Below are positions 25,176 through 34,570 of a DNA stretch of 55,121 nt, one piece after another. Under the pieces are notes generated by a model. The model had not been told where the DNA came from and searched no databases. It worked only from the letters and a program-made list of their open reading frames with translations. A program made the translations under genes and the position numbers. Source of the DNA: Phycisphaerae bacterium (GTDB taxonomy: Bacteria > Planctomycetota > Phycisphaerae > UBA1845 > JAFGLZ01); contig JAFGLZ010000071.1 of the NCBI GenBank assembly GCA_016927755.1, positions 1 to 55,121 of the forward strand, in the 5' to 3' direction. How positions within the stretch are numbered: the first letter of the stretch is position 1; each line of letters begins with the position of its first letter.

Positions 25176-26870
25176 ATGATCCTCTTGAACCCGAAACAGT
25201 ACGATCGCGAGTACCCCGACGCACGGTCTCGCGAGATCATGCTCAAGACCATCGAGTTCTTCGAGAACAAGGGCAAGCAGAAGATCAAGGAGGACGACCA
25301 GAAGAAGGTCTGGTACGCCGACTTCCTTGACTTCCAGAAAAGAGAGGGCCTCTTCGCCACGCTCCTGACGCCGTCGGCCCACGGCGGCGACGACTGCCGA
25401 TGGGATACCTGGCGAATCTGCGGGCTTAACGAGATCCTCGGGTTCTACGGACTGGCCTACTGGTATACCTGGCAGGTGAGCATCCTCGGCCTCGGGCCGA
25501 TCTGGATGTCCGCCAACGAGCAGCTCAAGCAGAAGGCGGCGAGGCTCCTCCAGGACGGCGCGGTCTTCGCGTTCGGGCTCTCCGAGAAAGAGCACGGCGC
25601 CGATCTCTACTCGACCGAAATGGCCCTGACGCCCCAGCCGGACGGAACCTTCAGGGCCAACGGATCGAAATACTACATCGGCAACGGCAACGAAGCCCCC
25701 ATGGTCTCGACCTTCGGGAAGATGACCGATACGGGAGACTACGTCTTCTTCGCCGCCAACTACCAGCACGAACGCTACGACTGCGTCAAGAACGTCGTCG
25801 CCGCGCAGAACTACGTCGCCGAGTTCGCCCTGCACGACTATCCCATCACCGAGGCCGAAATCCTCTCGAAAGGCCAAGAGGCCTGGGACGCCGCCCTCAA
25901 CACGGTCAACATCGGCAAATACAACCTCGGTTGGGCGTCGATCGGTATCTGCACGCACGCGTTCTATGAGGCGGTCAAACACGCCGCCAACCGACGGCTC
26001 TACGGCATGTACGTGACGGACTTCCCCCACGTCAAACAGATGCTCACCGACGCCTACTGCCGCCTCGTGGCGATGAAGCTGTTCGCGCTGCGAGCCGCCG
26101 ACTACATGCGCGTGGCCTCGCCCGAGGACCGCCGCTACCTGCTCTACAACCCCATCGTCAAGATGAAGGTGACCACGCAGGGCGAGGAGGTGATCAATCT
26201 CCTCTGGGACGTGATCGCCGCGAAGGGCTTCGAGAAGGATATGTACTTCGAGATGGCCGCAAGGGACATCCGGGCCCTGCCCAAGCTCGAGGGAACCGTC
26301 CACGTGAACATCGCCCTCATCGTCAAGTTCATGCAGAGCTACTTCTTCAACCCCGCGGCCTACCCCGAAGTCGGCACGCAAAGCGATGCAAGAGACGACA
26401 CCTTCCTCTTCAACCAGGGGCCGACCAAAGGCCTTGGAAAAATCCGCTTCCATGACTACGAGCTTGCCTACGGCCGCTACGACTTGCCAAACGTCCTCGT
26501 CTTCAGGGAGCAGATCGCCGCGCTCAAGGAATTCCTCGTCGCCGCCACGCCCGACGAGGCCCAGCGCAAGGACGTCGACTTCCTCCTGGGCCTGGGCGAG
26601 ATATTCGCCCTCGTCGTCTACGGCCAACTCATCCTGGAGAACGCGAGCGTGTACAAGCTGGACGACGGACTCGTGGACCAGATCTTCGACTTCATGGTTC
26701 GAGACTTCTCGAAGTTCGCTCTCCAACTCTACGGCAAGCCAAGCAGCACCCCTCAGCAGATGGATTGCTGCCTGCGGATGATCCGAAAGGCCGCCGTCGA
26801 TGACCAGAGGTATCAGAAGGTGTGGACCGACGACGTCTACCCGCTCAAGGACGCCTACGAGATGTCCTGA
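25176..26870 (+). CDS. Acyl-CoA dehydrogenase family protein
   Basis: A 564-residue flavoprotein. ATG 25176 has GGGAG eight bases upstream. Family features: a helical N-terminal domain (KTIEFFENKGKQKIKEDDQK), the FAD/substrate segment VFAFGLSEKEHGADLYSTEM, the middle beta domain (FRANGSKYYIGNGNEAPMVS), then the C-terminal helical bundle (INLLWDVIAAKGFEKDMYFE, then RDIRALPKLEGTVHVN). The extended N- and C-termini resemble acyl-CoA dehydrogenases of the longer type seen in delta-proteobacteria and planctomycetes. It would oxidise an acyl-CoA to the enoyl-CoA in the cytoplasm; chain length cannot be told. No electron-transfer flavoprotein gene is nearby. It lies between two acyltransferase paralogues, one of them 53 bases downstream in the same direction. 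Confidence 0.88.
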   Translation: MILLNPKQYDREYPDARSREIMLKTIEFFENKGKQKIKEDDQKKVWYADFLDFQKREGLFATLLTPSAHGGDDCRWDTWRICGLNEILGFYGLAYWYTWQVSILGLGPIWMSANEQLKQKAARLLQDGAVFAFGLSEKEHGADLYSTEMALTPQPDGTFRANGSKYYIGNGNEAPMVSTFGKMTDTGDYVFFAANYQHERYDCVKNVVAAQNYVAEFALHDYPITEAEILSKGQEAWDAALNTVNIGKYNLGWASIGICTHAFYEAVKHAANRRLYGMYVTDFPHVKQMLTDAYCRLVAMKLFALRAADYMRVASPEDRRYLLYNPIVKMKVTTQGEEVINLLWDVIAAKGFEKDMYFEMAARDIRALPKLEGTVHVNIALIVKFMQSYFFNPAAYPEVGTQSDARDDTFLFNQGPTKGLGKIRFHDYELAYGRYDLPNVLVFREQIAALKEFLVAATPDEAQRKDVDFLLGLGEIFALVVYGQLILENASVYKLDDGLVDQIFDFMVRDFSKFALQLYGKPSSTPQQMDCCLRMIRKAAVDDQRYQKVWTDDVYPLKDAYEMS

Positions 26871-26923
26871 TCTCCGCGTCCGCCGCGAGTCCGATTGGGA
26901 TCCGATGACGTAGGGTGGATCAC

Positions 26924-28006
26924 GTGACAGACGAATCCCCGCCACCCATGGCACGCCCCGCCGCGCTCCCGCCCCCCCGGATCGCCTTCCTCGACCTCGC
27001 CCGGGGCCTGGCCATCTTCTTCATGATCATGCAGCACGCCATGCTCATCTATGGGATCAAAGAGGGGCGCAGCTCGCCCTTGGGTATGATCGTGCTGCTG
27101 TCAGGCACGGGACCGGCCGCGCCGGTCTTCATGCTGATCATGGGCGTCTTCTTCGTTAGGCCGAAAACGGCCGGCCTCCGCTACGGCCTCGTCCGGGGCC
27201 TCAAGCTCATCGCCTTGGGGTACCTGTTGAACCTGCTTCGGTTCTCGATCCCCGTGTTGATCCGAGCCAGGTCCGGCCTCGGGACCGACGACATCAACCT
27301 GGCACTCTCCCACTTCTTCGCCGTCGACATCCTGCAAATGGCTGGGCTGTCGCTGATGATCATGGCGATCATCCGGCAATACGCCCCTCGCCCGCTGATC
27401 TGGCTCGCCCTGGCCGCCGCCGTGGCCCTCGTCTCGCCCCTCCTCTGGGGCAGGTTCCAGGACTACCCGCCGCTGGCCCTCCTCTGGGGCAAGGGCACGT
27501 ACGTCTACTTCCCGCTCTTTCCGTGGGTGATCTACCCCCTCGTCGGTATGTTCTACAGCCGATTCCTGACACCCGGCCGAGACCTACGACCCGTGATGAA
27601 ACGCACCGCGTTGGTCGGCGTCGGCATACTCGTCGTGGGAGTGGTCGCCTGGGTCCTGCTCCTCCACACCATCTACGGCGTCGGGGACTACCACCGAAAC
27701 AACTTGGGTGACCACCTCCTCACCCTAGGCTTCGTCTTCGTCTGGCTGCCCTTCTGGTGGTGGGTCGTCGAGAAGCTTCCGGGCATCCCCCTCTTTAGGC
27801 TCCTGTACTACTGGAGCAGACACGTCACCGCCGTCTACTTCATCCAGTGGGTCCTCATCGGCTGGAGCGTGTTCATCGTCGGCCCCGACGAGAGACCCCC
27901 AACGATGGCCGTCCTGATCGGCCTGGCGGTCTGCGCCCTGTCCGACCTCCTCACCCGAGCCTACGTGGCGATCAGAACCGCCGTACCACGGGCGTCTCGC
28001 CCGTGA
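26924..28006 (+). CDS. DUF1624/HGSNAT-like acyltransferase membrane protein (copy 2)
   Basis: A 360-residue polytopic protein, paralogue of the one at 22420-23556. N-terminal signature RIAFLDLARGLAIFFMIMQH with the conserved Arg, Asp, RG and His, then about ten membrane helices. The start is uncertain: GTG 26924 has GGGTGG just upstream; GTG 26915 and ATG 26948 are alternatives. It follows the acyl-CoA dehydrogenase gene closely and may share its transcript. The last codons (ending PRASRP and the stop) are supplied by a REP-like hairpin at 27983-28005, so the natural C-terminus was probably altered by repeat insertion. Confidence 0.75.
   Translation: MTDESPPPMARPAALPPPRIAFLDLARGLAIFFMIMQHAMLIYGIKEGRSSPLGMIVLLSGTGPAAPVFMLIMGVFFVRPKTAGLRYGLVRGLKLIALGYLLNLLRFSIPVLIRARSGLGTDDINLALSHFFAVDILQMAGLSLMIMAIIRQYAPRPLIWLALAAAVALVSPLLWGRFQDYPPLALLWGKGTYVYFPLFPWVIYPLVGMFYSRFLTPGRDLRPVMKRTALVGVGILVVGVVAWVLLLHTIYGVGDYHRNNLGDHLLTLGFVFVWLPFWWWVVEKLPGIPLFRLLYYWSRHVTAVYFIQWVLIGWSVFIVGPDERPPTMAVLIGLAVCALSDLLTRAYVAIRTAVPRASRP
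27983..28005 (+). repeat. REP-like hairpin at the end of a coding sequence
   Basis: GTACCACGGGCGTCTCGCCC-GTG, stem ACGGGCG/CGCCCGT with a TCT loop. It overlaps the last seven codons and two bases of the stop codon of the upstream gene. Confidence 0.75.
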
Positions 28007-28357
28007 CTGACCGTAACGAGCACGGAACCGCGAATGGTGGGTTCCATGGGTCCGCACAGGGAGAGCTTTCCGACTGAAAAAGCCGCGGGTCAGCGAGGTA
28101 GCTACACGCGCATGACGAAGTCAGGCCCATCGTTATCCTGGCCAGCGATGTTGGGTAGACGAGCGGCTTCGCTGCTGGAACGACCGGATCATCCCAGCCC
28201 GCACCGGCCGCTGACGAAGGGCAGTGAATCCGCCCCTTCGGATCTGATCAAGTGTTCGAGCCATCAGGATCGCTCTCCAGTCGGCGCGGCAGATTGTCCT
28301 CACGTAGCTACCGGTTCAGGTTCTGCATGACGAGGGGCGCTCCGCGCGCCGACCGCG
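28007..28357. other. Gene-free gap between convergent genes
   Basis: About 350 bases between two convergent coding sequences. Apart from the hairpin at its left edge, which could also act as a bidirectional terminator without a T-run, I see no gene or ordered repeat. Confidence 0.4.
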
Positions 28358-31075
28358 TTACCGCACGACGAACCGATAGCTGCCCGAGCCGATCGTGGCG
28401 CGGACGAGCCCGTCGCCGGCGCGGACGGCCTTGACGTCGTCCCGGCCGGTTAGCGGTCGATCGCTTTCGGTCGCCGCCTCGACGCTCTTGGCCGGCAGCA
28501 TGACGGTCGCGGTCGTATTGGGCGGGACGGTCACCTCGAAGATCAGCCGGTCGCCGTCGCGCTTCCAGTTGCTCACGATCGTCCCGTGCATCGAGTCGTA
28601 CTTGCTGTGAACGAACGTCAGATCGCCGACGACGCCGGGGCGCGCGACGAAGTGCTTGAACCCGGGGGCGCTCTCATCGTAGCGGATCCCGCCCAGGCCC
28701 TGGATGAACCACGCGCCGATCGATACCAGCGTGTTGTGGATGTGCGAGTTGTCGCCCTTCCACTCCTCCCAGATCGTCGTGGCCCCGTTGGCGAGCATGT
28801 AGCCCCAGCTCGGGTAGGTGTCCTTGCTGGCGATCTCGAAGATCAGGTCATTCCGGCCCTGCGCGATGAGGACCTTCAGCATGTAGTACGTTCCGTGCAT
28901 GCCGGTGTTGAGATGCCCCTTGTTCGTCACGCGGATGGCCTTCTCGAGCGAGTCCATCACCTTGCCGCGAAGGTCCGCCGGCGTCACGCCGAACAGCAGC
29001 GGCATCGCCAGGTACGGCTGCTCGCCGTTGGCGTAGCTGACGCCGTCCTTGTTGAGGAATCGTTCGTGGAGGAGTCGGGCGAGTGCGTCGGCCCGCTTCT
29101 CGTACGCGACGGCCTCATCGGCCTTGCCCAGCACGGCCGCGGTCTTGGCCGCCAGACGCAGGTTGTAGAGCATGTAGCAGTTATTGAAGAACAGCGTCGA
29201 GTGGTCGTCGACGCGGTTGCCGCCTTGATCGCGCCCCGGCGGGACCCAGTCGCCGAGGAAGTTCCATTGCGCCGTCGGGCAACCGATTCCGATGTAGTGT
29301 TGAAGCAGCCCGTCCTTCACTTTCGTCTCGAGGAAGGCGATCCACTTTCGGATCGCCGGATAGGTCTCCTCGAGAATTCGCTTGTCGCCGTACTGCACGT
29401 AGACCTGCCAGGGCAGCGCGACGATGACCCCTCCCCACGCCGGTCCGCCGCCGGCCGGTCCCGGGTGCGGCGAGGTGTGAGGCAGATCGCCGCTCGCGTC
29501 CTGATCGGCCCGCCAGTCGGCCAGCCACTTCGTGAAGAACGCGCCGAGGTCGAAGTTCGTCATGCCCGTCTCGAGCGACGCGCCCGAATCGCCCCCGTAG
29601 CCGAGACGCTCCCGCGTCGGGCAGTCGACTACGTAGCCGCCCAGGCTGAGACATCGATATGTCCAGACGGTCGTGGCATGGATCCGGTTCAACAGGTCGT
29701 TGGAGCACTCGAAGGCCGCCGCCGGCGCATAGCCGGTGTGGATCATGTAGCCCTTGATGTCGCCGAGTTCGGGCTTCTTGCCCAGCCCGGCCAGCTTGAC
29801 CCATCGGAAGGCGTGATAGTTGAACCGGCTTCGGAAGGCCTCCTCGCCCCCGCCGCGCATGATGTACTCGTCGCGCTGGTGGTACGTCTGAAGCTTCCCG
29901 TCGGGGAACCGCTTGTCCGCGTATTCCAGGACCACCTTCTGACCGGCCTGTCCGGGCGGGAAGCGGATGTCGATCCAGCCGGAGAAGTTCCGCCCCATGT
30001 CGACCACGAACGCCCCGTCGGCGACGGCTTCGATCGTGACGGGCTTGATCGTCTCGAAGATGCGGTTGGGCCGGCAATCCTGCGCGACGGCCTGTTGCGT
30101 CGTCGGGTTGCAGACCTTTGCAGGCTGCCACTGCGAGTCGTCGAGATCGACGCCATTCCAGTTGGGCACATCCTGGCCCGCGTCGTATTGTTCGCCGCCG
30201 TAGTCGCCCGTGTGCCCCGCCCCGAGCGGCAGGATCGGGCTGGGGTGCACTCTCCACGAGCCGTCCGTGACCATCCGCTTGGACTTACCGCCCGGCAGCG
30301 TCACGTCGAGTTCGGCGCGAACGACCGGCCCGTCCTGCGTGGCTTGTGCCAGGAGGCGGCTCTCCCAGCCTCGACCCAGCCAGAGCCCGATGCAGTTCTT
30401 GCCCTTGGTCAGATAGCCGGTCACGTCGTGCGTCAGATACAGGCTGCGTTTGGCATACGCGCTGACGGCCGGTGTTAGGACGGACTCGTCGACCTTCTTC
30501 CCGTTGACATACAGTTCGTAATAGCCGATGGCGTTGACTGTGACGGCGGCATACTCGGGATTCTCGTCCAGCGTGAACGTCTTGCGGAGCCACGGCAGCC
30601 GCCCGACGTTCTTCTTGAACCAGTCGGCGCCGATCCATTGAGCCGTCCAGTCCTCCGGTTTCAGCAAGCCCATCGACCAGGACGCGGTCTCGCTCCAGCC
30701 CAGGGGCTTGCCGGTCTCGTCCCAGACCTGGACCTTCCACCAGCACCGCATCCGGGACGCGAGTGGCTTGCCGGCGCAAGCGACCTGTGTCGACTGATCC
30801 GACGCGACCTTGCCGGAATCCCACAGGTCCGCCTTGCCCGGTTCGAGCAGGCTCGGGCTGGTCGCCACCAGCACGTGATACGCGCTCTGCATCCACCCCC
30901 TCCGATCGGACTCGACGATCCAGCTCAGCCGAGGTTTCGCCGCATCGATGCCCAACGGGTTGATGAGGTATTCGCAGCGTAGCTGCCGTATCGTCGCGTT
31001 TCCGTCCGCCATCAACGTCTCTCCGCACAGGCCAAGCGATGCCAAAGCCACCAGGAGACCGATCCGTCCAGCCAT
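28358..31075 (-). CDS. Secreted alpha-L-rhamnosidase, GH78
   Basis: A 905-residue protein with a signal peptide (residues 1-23). It has the full GH78 domain order: an N-terminal beta-sandwich (LRCEYLINPLGIDAAKPRLS, typical first strand), a second sandwich (YAAVTVNAIGYYELYVNGKK, then SYLTKGKNCIGLWLGRGW), the Bac_rhamnosid domain (VVDMGRNFSGWIDIRFP), a catalytic (alpha/alpha)6 barrel with DCPTRERLGYGGD and NGATTIWEEWKG, and a C-terminal beta-sandwich (GIRYDESAPGFKHFVARPGV). These are conserved family motifs; the acidic pair in RERLGYGGD and the Glu in TIWEEW belong to the active site. It releases terminal alpha-L-rhamnose from plant or algal glycans. The beta-helix protein gene lies 57 bases upstream, so the two are probably cotranscribed. 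Confidence 0.95.
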   Translation of the reverse strand: MAGRIGLLVALASLGLCGETLMADGNATIRQLRCEYLINPLGIDAAKPRLSWIVESDRRGWMQSAYHVLVATSPSLLEPGKADLWDSGKVASDQSTQVACAGKPLASRMRCWWKVQVWDETGKPLGWSETASWSMGLLKPEDWTAQWIGADWFKKNVGRLPWLRKTFTLDENPEYAAVTVNAIGYYELYVNGKKVDESVLTPAVSAYAKRSLYLTHDVTGYLTKGKNCIGLWLGRGWESRLLAQATQDGPVVRAELDVTLPGGKSKRMVTDGSWRVHPSPILPLGAGHTGDYGGEQYDAGQDVPNWNGVDLDDSQWQPAKVCNPTTQQAVAQDCRPNRIFETIKPVTIEAVADGAFVVDMGRNFSGWIDIRFPPGQAGQKVVLEYADKRFPDGKLQTYHQRDEYIMRGGGEEAFRSRFNYHAFRWVKLAGLGKKPELGDIKGYMIHTGYAPAAAFECSNDLLNRIHATTVWTYRCLSLGGYVVDCPTRERLGYGGDSGASLETGMTNFDLGAFFTKWLADWRADQDASGDLPHTSPHPGPAGGGPAWGGVIVALPWQVYVQYGDKRILEETYPAIRKWIAFLETKVKDGLLQHYIGIGCPTAQWNFLGDWVPPGRDQGGNRVDDHSTLFFNNCYMLYNLRLAAKTAAVLGKADEAVAYEKRADALARLLHERFLNKDGVSYANGEQPYLAMPLLFGVTPADLRGKVMDSLEKAIRVTNKGHLNTGMHGTYYMLKVLIAQGRNDLIFEIASKDTYPSWGYMLANGATTIWEEWKGDNSHIHNTLVSIGAWFIQGLGGIRYDESAPGFKHFVARPGVVGDLTFVHSKYDSMHGTIVSNWKRDGDRLIFEVTVPPNTTATVMLPAKSVEAATESDRPLTGRDDVKAVRAGDGLVRATIGSGSYRFVVR

Positions 31076-31132
31076 GCCTATTTCCTTATCATGGAGCGTT
31101 GCTCGACTCGCGAAACACCGCGTTAGGAGAGT

Positions 31133-32590
31133 CTACCGCCCGTCGTAGTTGCCCGCCAGGTGAGCCGTACCGGGCGCGACCTCCGCCTTTCCGGCCAGGA
31201 GGTTGTTGACGATCATGTTCCCCTTGCCGCCCGTTAGCCGAAGCGCGATCGGATCGACCGCCTTCTTCCGCGTATCGCGGACGATGCAGTCGGACATCCG
31301 CACGTGCTCGACGTCTTCCATGAGCACGCCGGCGTTGTCGCAATCGACGACGATGTTGTCGGTGATATTGCACCACTTGCAGCGCTCCAGAACGAGCCCA
31401 GCGCCCGCCTGCCGCGTGTCGTGGATGTGCAGCCCCGTGAGCGTACAGTCCTGGCAGTCTCGCAAGACGACCCCGCTGCCCGTCGTGAAGTCGCGATACG
31501 CGGGGTTCCGCTCGAGCAGGTTCGCCGAGACCACGATGTGCGAGCTGTTCTCGATCAGCAAACTGTGCTGGACCGCGCGCCACAGCGTGTTGCCCGTGAT
31601 GGTTACGCCGCGGGCGTTCTTCAGGTGGATGTTGACCTGGACGTCGCTCATCACGTTGTCGGAGATCGTGAACCGCCCGACCGTCAGCGGTGGGGTGCCG
31701 TCCCGGCCGATGAATCGGATGTTGGCCGAGTCGGGCGCTCCTCCCGTGTGCTGGATCGTGCAGCCGACGATGGCGCCCTCGCGGATGTCCCAGTTGCCAA
31801 GGCCCTGGCCCGTGCTCGAATCGATCAGGACGTTGGCCGTCGGCGGGCCGTTCGGGTCCATGTTGCCCTCGATATCGCACGTGCCGATCTGGAGGTTGCG
31901 GACGCTCGTCTTTCGCAGGACGACGCCGCCCCCGCCGTTGTAGCTGATGTGCGAGTTGCAGATGTTGATCTGGTGCAGGTCGCACCCGTCCATGAACACG
32001 CCGACACCGCGATTCTCATAGACGTGACACTCCGAGATGATCGCGTTGCGGTTCCGCGTGACCAGGTGAATGCCGTGGAGCGCCTTGCGGATGACGAGCC
32101 GAGAGAAGACGGCCTGCATCGTTCGCTCGGCCCGGACGCCGACCGCTTCGGCGTGATCGCCCATGATCTCGAACCCGTCGATCAGAGGCATCCGCTGATT
32201 CCGCCAGACGTTCGGCTTGACGGTCGAGGGGTCGGCGGTGCCCTCGTGCGTGCCGATGAGGTGTAGGGCCGGCCCCGGTCCCGCCATGACGATCGTGGCC
32301 GTTCCGTCGCCGCAAATCGACGTGGGGCCGAGACGGTCGAGCTCGATCGTGACAGGCTTTGTGATCCGATAGCGTCCTTTCGGCAGCCAGACGCCGCCCT
32401 TCTTGGAGTCCACGGCCTTCTGGATCGCGCCCGTATCGTCGGTCTTGTCGTCGCCGACGGCGCCGTAGTCTCGAACGTTCGCCCAAGAGGTCGGAGATGC
32501 ACTTGGGATGGATGCGCTCTCTGCGAACGTCCGGCCGGTGACGCCGGCAGTGAGCGCGAGCAAGGTGGCCATGCGGAATCGGTCTTGCAT
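31133..32590 (-). CDS. Secreted right-handed beta-helix (pectate-lyase-like) protein
   Basis: A 485-residue protein. ATG 32590 has GGAG seven bases upstream. Signal peptide to about residue 24. The N-terminal text WANVRDYGAVGDDKTDDTGA and IQKAVDSKKGGVWLPKGRYR is the signature of the pectate_lyase_3 (PF12708) fold. It is followed by about ten coils with Asn/Ile ladders (IDGFEIMGDHAEAVG, NIRFIGRDG, GVVLRDCQDCTLTG, CKWCNITDNIVVDCDNAGVL). Such proteins bind or cut uronate-containing polysaccharides. It sits upstream of the rhamnosidase gene on the same strand, which suggests joint action on rhamnogalacturonan-like material (inference). Confidence 0.85.
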   Translation of the reverse strand: MQDRFRMATLLALTAGVTGRTFAESASIPSASPTSWANVRDYGAVGDDKTDDTGAIQKAVDSKKGGVWLPKGRYRITKPVTIELDRLGPTSICGDGTATIVMAGPGPALHLIGTHEGTADPSTVKPNVWRNQRMPLIDGFEIMGDHAEAVGVRAERTMQAVFSRLVIRKALHGIHLVTRNRNAIISECHVYENRGVGVFMDGCDLHQINICNSHISYNGGGGVVLRKTSVRNLQIGTCDIEGNMDPNGPPTANVLIDSSTGQGLGNWDIREGAIVGCTIQHTGGAPDSANIRFIGRDGTPPLTVGRFTISDNVMSDVQVNIHLKNARGVTITGNTLWRAVQHSLLIENSSHIVVSANLLERNPAYRDFTTGSGVVLRDCQDCTLTGLHIHDTRQAGAGLVLERCKWCNITDNIVVDCDNAGVLMEDVEHVRMSDCIVRDTRKKAVDPIALRLTGGKGNMIVNNLLAGKAEVAPGTAHLAGNYDGR

Positions 32591-32762
32591 CGTCGGGCTC
32601 CAAGATTGTCGGTTGAGATCGATTCTTGCGAGGGCCCTATGATGCCGAGAAGCTCTCTGTCAGGCAAGGCTGCCAGGCAGCTACGTGTGGTTCGGAATCG
32701 AGCGACGCGGCTCGCCCACTGGCCGAGGATGTGCTATCGTCACCCCGTCGAGGAGGGCTGCC

Positions 32763-33728
32763 ATGAAGATCCCGTTCGCCCCAAGCGTCTACGAGCACGC
32801 CGCCGCCTTCGTCGGGCGGAGTCCGTGGGACGTCTCCCGCGACCCCGAGCTGATGTACCAGGGCCATCGAGCGGCCTATCGCGAATACGGTCACGCGCCC
32901 GTGGTCGTCGGTATCGACATCTACAACCTCGAGGCCGAGGCATACGGCGGCAGGGTCGTCGAGCCCGCGGGCGACGGGATCCCCGCGATCGTCGATCCGA
33001 TCGTGAGTACCGTGCGGCAGGGGCTGGACGTCCCGCCGTTCGACCCCGCCCGAGACGGTCGGATCGCGATGGTCGTGGAGGTCGCGAGACGCTTGGCCGA
33101 GGAGTTCCCCGACGCGGACATCCGCATCCCCGTCAGCGGGCCGTTCTCGATCGCCGTGAGCCTGCGGACGATCACCGGTCTGCTCGAGGACGTCGCCGAC
33201 GATCCCGCAACGACGGCGGCCTGGCTCATGCGACTTGCCGAGAATCAGGCGGCGTTCTGCCGGTACGTCGTCGACGCCGGTCTGGACGTGGCGTTCTTCG
33301 AGTCGGCGGCGTCGCCCCCGATGCTGTCGCCGACGCAGTTTCGCGAGGTCGAGCTGCCGGCGCTCGAGCGAGTGATGTCGGTGGCGGCCTCAATCGCCGG
33401 CCACCCCGTGCCGTGCGTCATGGGCGGGGACACGACCCCCATTCTCGAGGACATGCTCGCTACCGGAACCGGCTACGTCGTTTGCCCCTTCGAGGCGCCC
33501 GACCAAGCGGCGTGGCTCGCCATCACCGCGACCCGGCCCGAGGTCGTGGTCCGGATCAACATGGACCTCCGCATCATCACCCGGGGGCCAGACGAGAGAA
33601 TCCTGCGCGAGGTCGACCGCGTGCTCGACCTTGCCGCGATACGCCCCAATTGCGTACTCGGGACAGGCGCGCTGCCCTTCGAGACGCCCCCCGCCAACGT
33701 CAAACTGATCAAGGACTATGTTGCCTAA
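32763..33728 (+). CDS. Uroporphyrinogen decarboxylase (URO-D) family protein
   Basis: A 321-residue TIM-barrel protein. ATG 32763 has GGAGGG five bases upstream. It has the URO-D-like layout: VVVGIDIYNLEAEAYGG, DIRIPVSGPFSIAVSLRTIT, VDAGLDVAFFESAASPP, HPVPCVMGGDTTPILEDMLA and a last strand CVLGTGALPFETPP. The heme-pathway Arg/Asp catalytic set at the N-terminus is not obvious, and planctomycetes carry many divergent copies. A methyltransferase or other role (as in MtaA/cobalamin-linked relatives) is as likely as tetrapyrrole synthesis. Divergent from the beta-helix gene with 172 bases between. Confidence 0.8.
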   Translation: MKIPFAPSVYEHAAAFVGRSPWDVSRDPELMYQGHRAAYREYGHAPVVVGIDIYNLEAEAYGGRVVEPAGDGIPAIVDPIVSTVRQGLDVPPFDPARDGRIAMVVEVARRLAEEFPDADIRIPVSGPFSIAVSLRTITGLLEDVADDPATTAAWLMRLAENQAAFCRYVVDAGLDVAFFESAASPPMLSPTQFREVELPALERVMSVAASIAGHPVPCVMGGDTTPILEDMLATGTGYVVCPFEAPDQAAWLAITATRPEVVVRINMDLRIITRGPDERILREVDRVLDLAAIRPNCVLGTGALPFETPPANVKLIKDYVA

Positions 33729-33763
33729 CGTCGTTCCACCGGCCGGCAACCGTCATACAACCG

Positions 33764-34570
33764 TCACCGCCGCATTCCGATCTCCCACATTACCCAGATC
33801 ACAAAGAAGAACAGGGGGTTGAGACAGAGGGCGATCATGAGCGCGACGGTCCGCCAGGCACTCGGCAGGCTGCGCTGTGTGATGGCTCGGGCCAGACACA
33901 ACCACCACCAGATGAGCATGACGGCAGGGATTCCGTAGAACGCGTACAGGAACGTCGGCGACCTGCCAGAGCGCGCCCAGGCAAGTCCGATCCCGGCCGC
34001 GCCGGCCAGAACCAGGGCGCACGCGACGTGTGTCGACAGGCAATGACACAGCGTTCTCCAGAATCGATACCGTCGGCTGCGAGGGACGCCCTGGGGTGCA
34101 ATGGAGGAGGCCAAGAGCCAAGCAAGGACGGATTCACAAGCGTATCCCGTGGCTGATACAAAGAGGGCAAACAGCAAGAAGAGGAAGAAGTATTCACCTG
34201 AGCTGGGGATCGCCAGGAGGAGAGCGAACAAGAAAACTGAGATCAGCCGGATCGCGAGTCCGTAGAACACGGCGCTTCCGACATGAGGAGCGGCCGGCAG
34301 CTCGCGCCCAAGTCGCCCCGGTCGGAAGAGGCCGGCCACGAAGATGCCCGCGTACGACGGATCGGTCTGGCCTTCCAGTCCGAACGGCAAGGGACGGTCC
34401 GGGTGGCGGAGAAGCTCGATCAGCGCCGCTCGATCGAAAGGCTCGCCGCATTCTGGACACCGGTCCTCGGGCAGTCCGGTCAGGTTGTAGTCGCAGTACG
34501 GGCACTGCAGATCGTCCCCCGCCGTCTCGTGGGAGGATGCGGGACCCTGCGATAGAGAATCGTCGTTCAT
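33764..34570 (-). CDS. Zinc-ribbon polytopic membrane protein
   Basis: A 268-residue protein. An N-terminal zinc ribbon has Cys23/Cys26 in CPYCDYNLTGL and Cys38/Cys41 in CPECGEPF, followed by about four to five membrane helices (SAVFYGLAIRLISVFLFALL, FFLFLLFALFVSATGYACES, and others). This ribbon plus CDYxLxGL motif is widespread in planctomycete membrane proteins of unknown role. Its start codon overlaps the stop of the NapH-like gene (ATGA at 34570-34567), so the two are translated together. Confidence 0.75.
   Translation of the reverse strand: MNDDSLSQGPASSHETAGDDLQCPYCDYNLTGLPEDRCPECGEPFDRAALIELLRHPDRPLPFGLEGQTDPSYAGIFVAGLFRPGRLGRELPAAPHVGSAVFYGLAIRLISVFLFALLLAIPSSGEYFFLFLLFALFVSATGYACESVLAWLLASSIAPQGVPRSRRYRFWRTLCHCLSTHVACALVLAGAAGIGLAWARSGRSPTFLYAFYGIPAVMLIWWWLCLARAITQRSLPSAWRTVALMIALCLNPLFFFVIWVMWEIGMRR

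Noticed and set aside
24891..26954. 687-residue frame on the minus strand
   Set aside because: Fully antisense to the acyl-CoA dehydrogenase gene; composition is the usual Val/Asp/Leu bias of a shadow frame.
28586..30478. 630-residue frame on the plus strand
   Set aside because: Antisense to the GH78 gene, whose domain order is complete; no family seen in the shadow.
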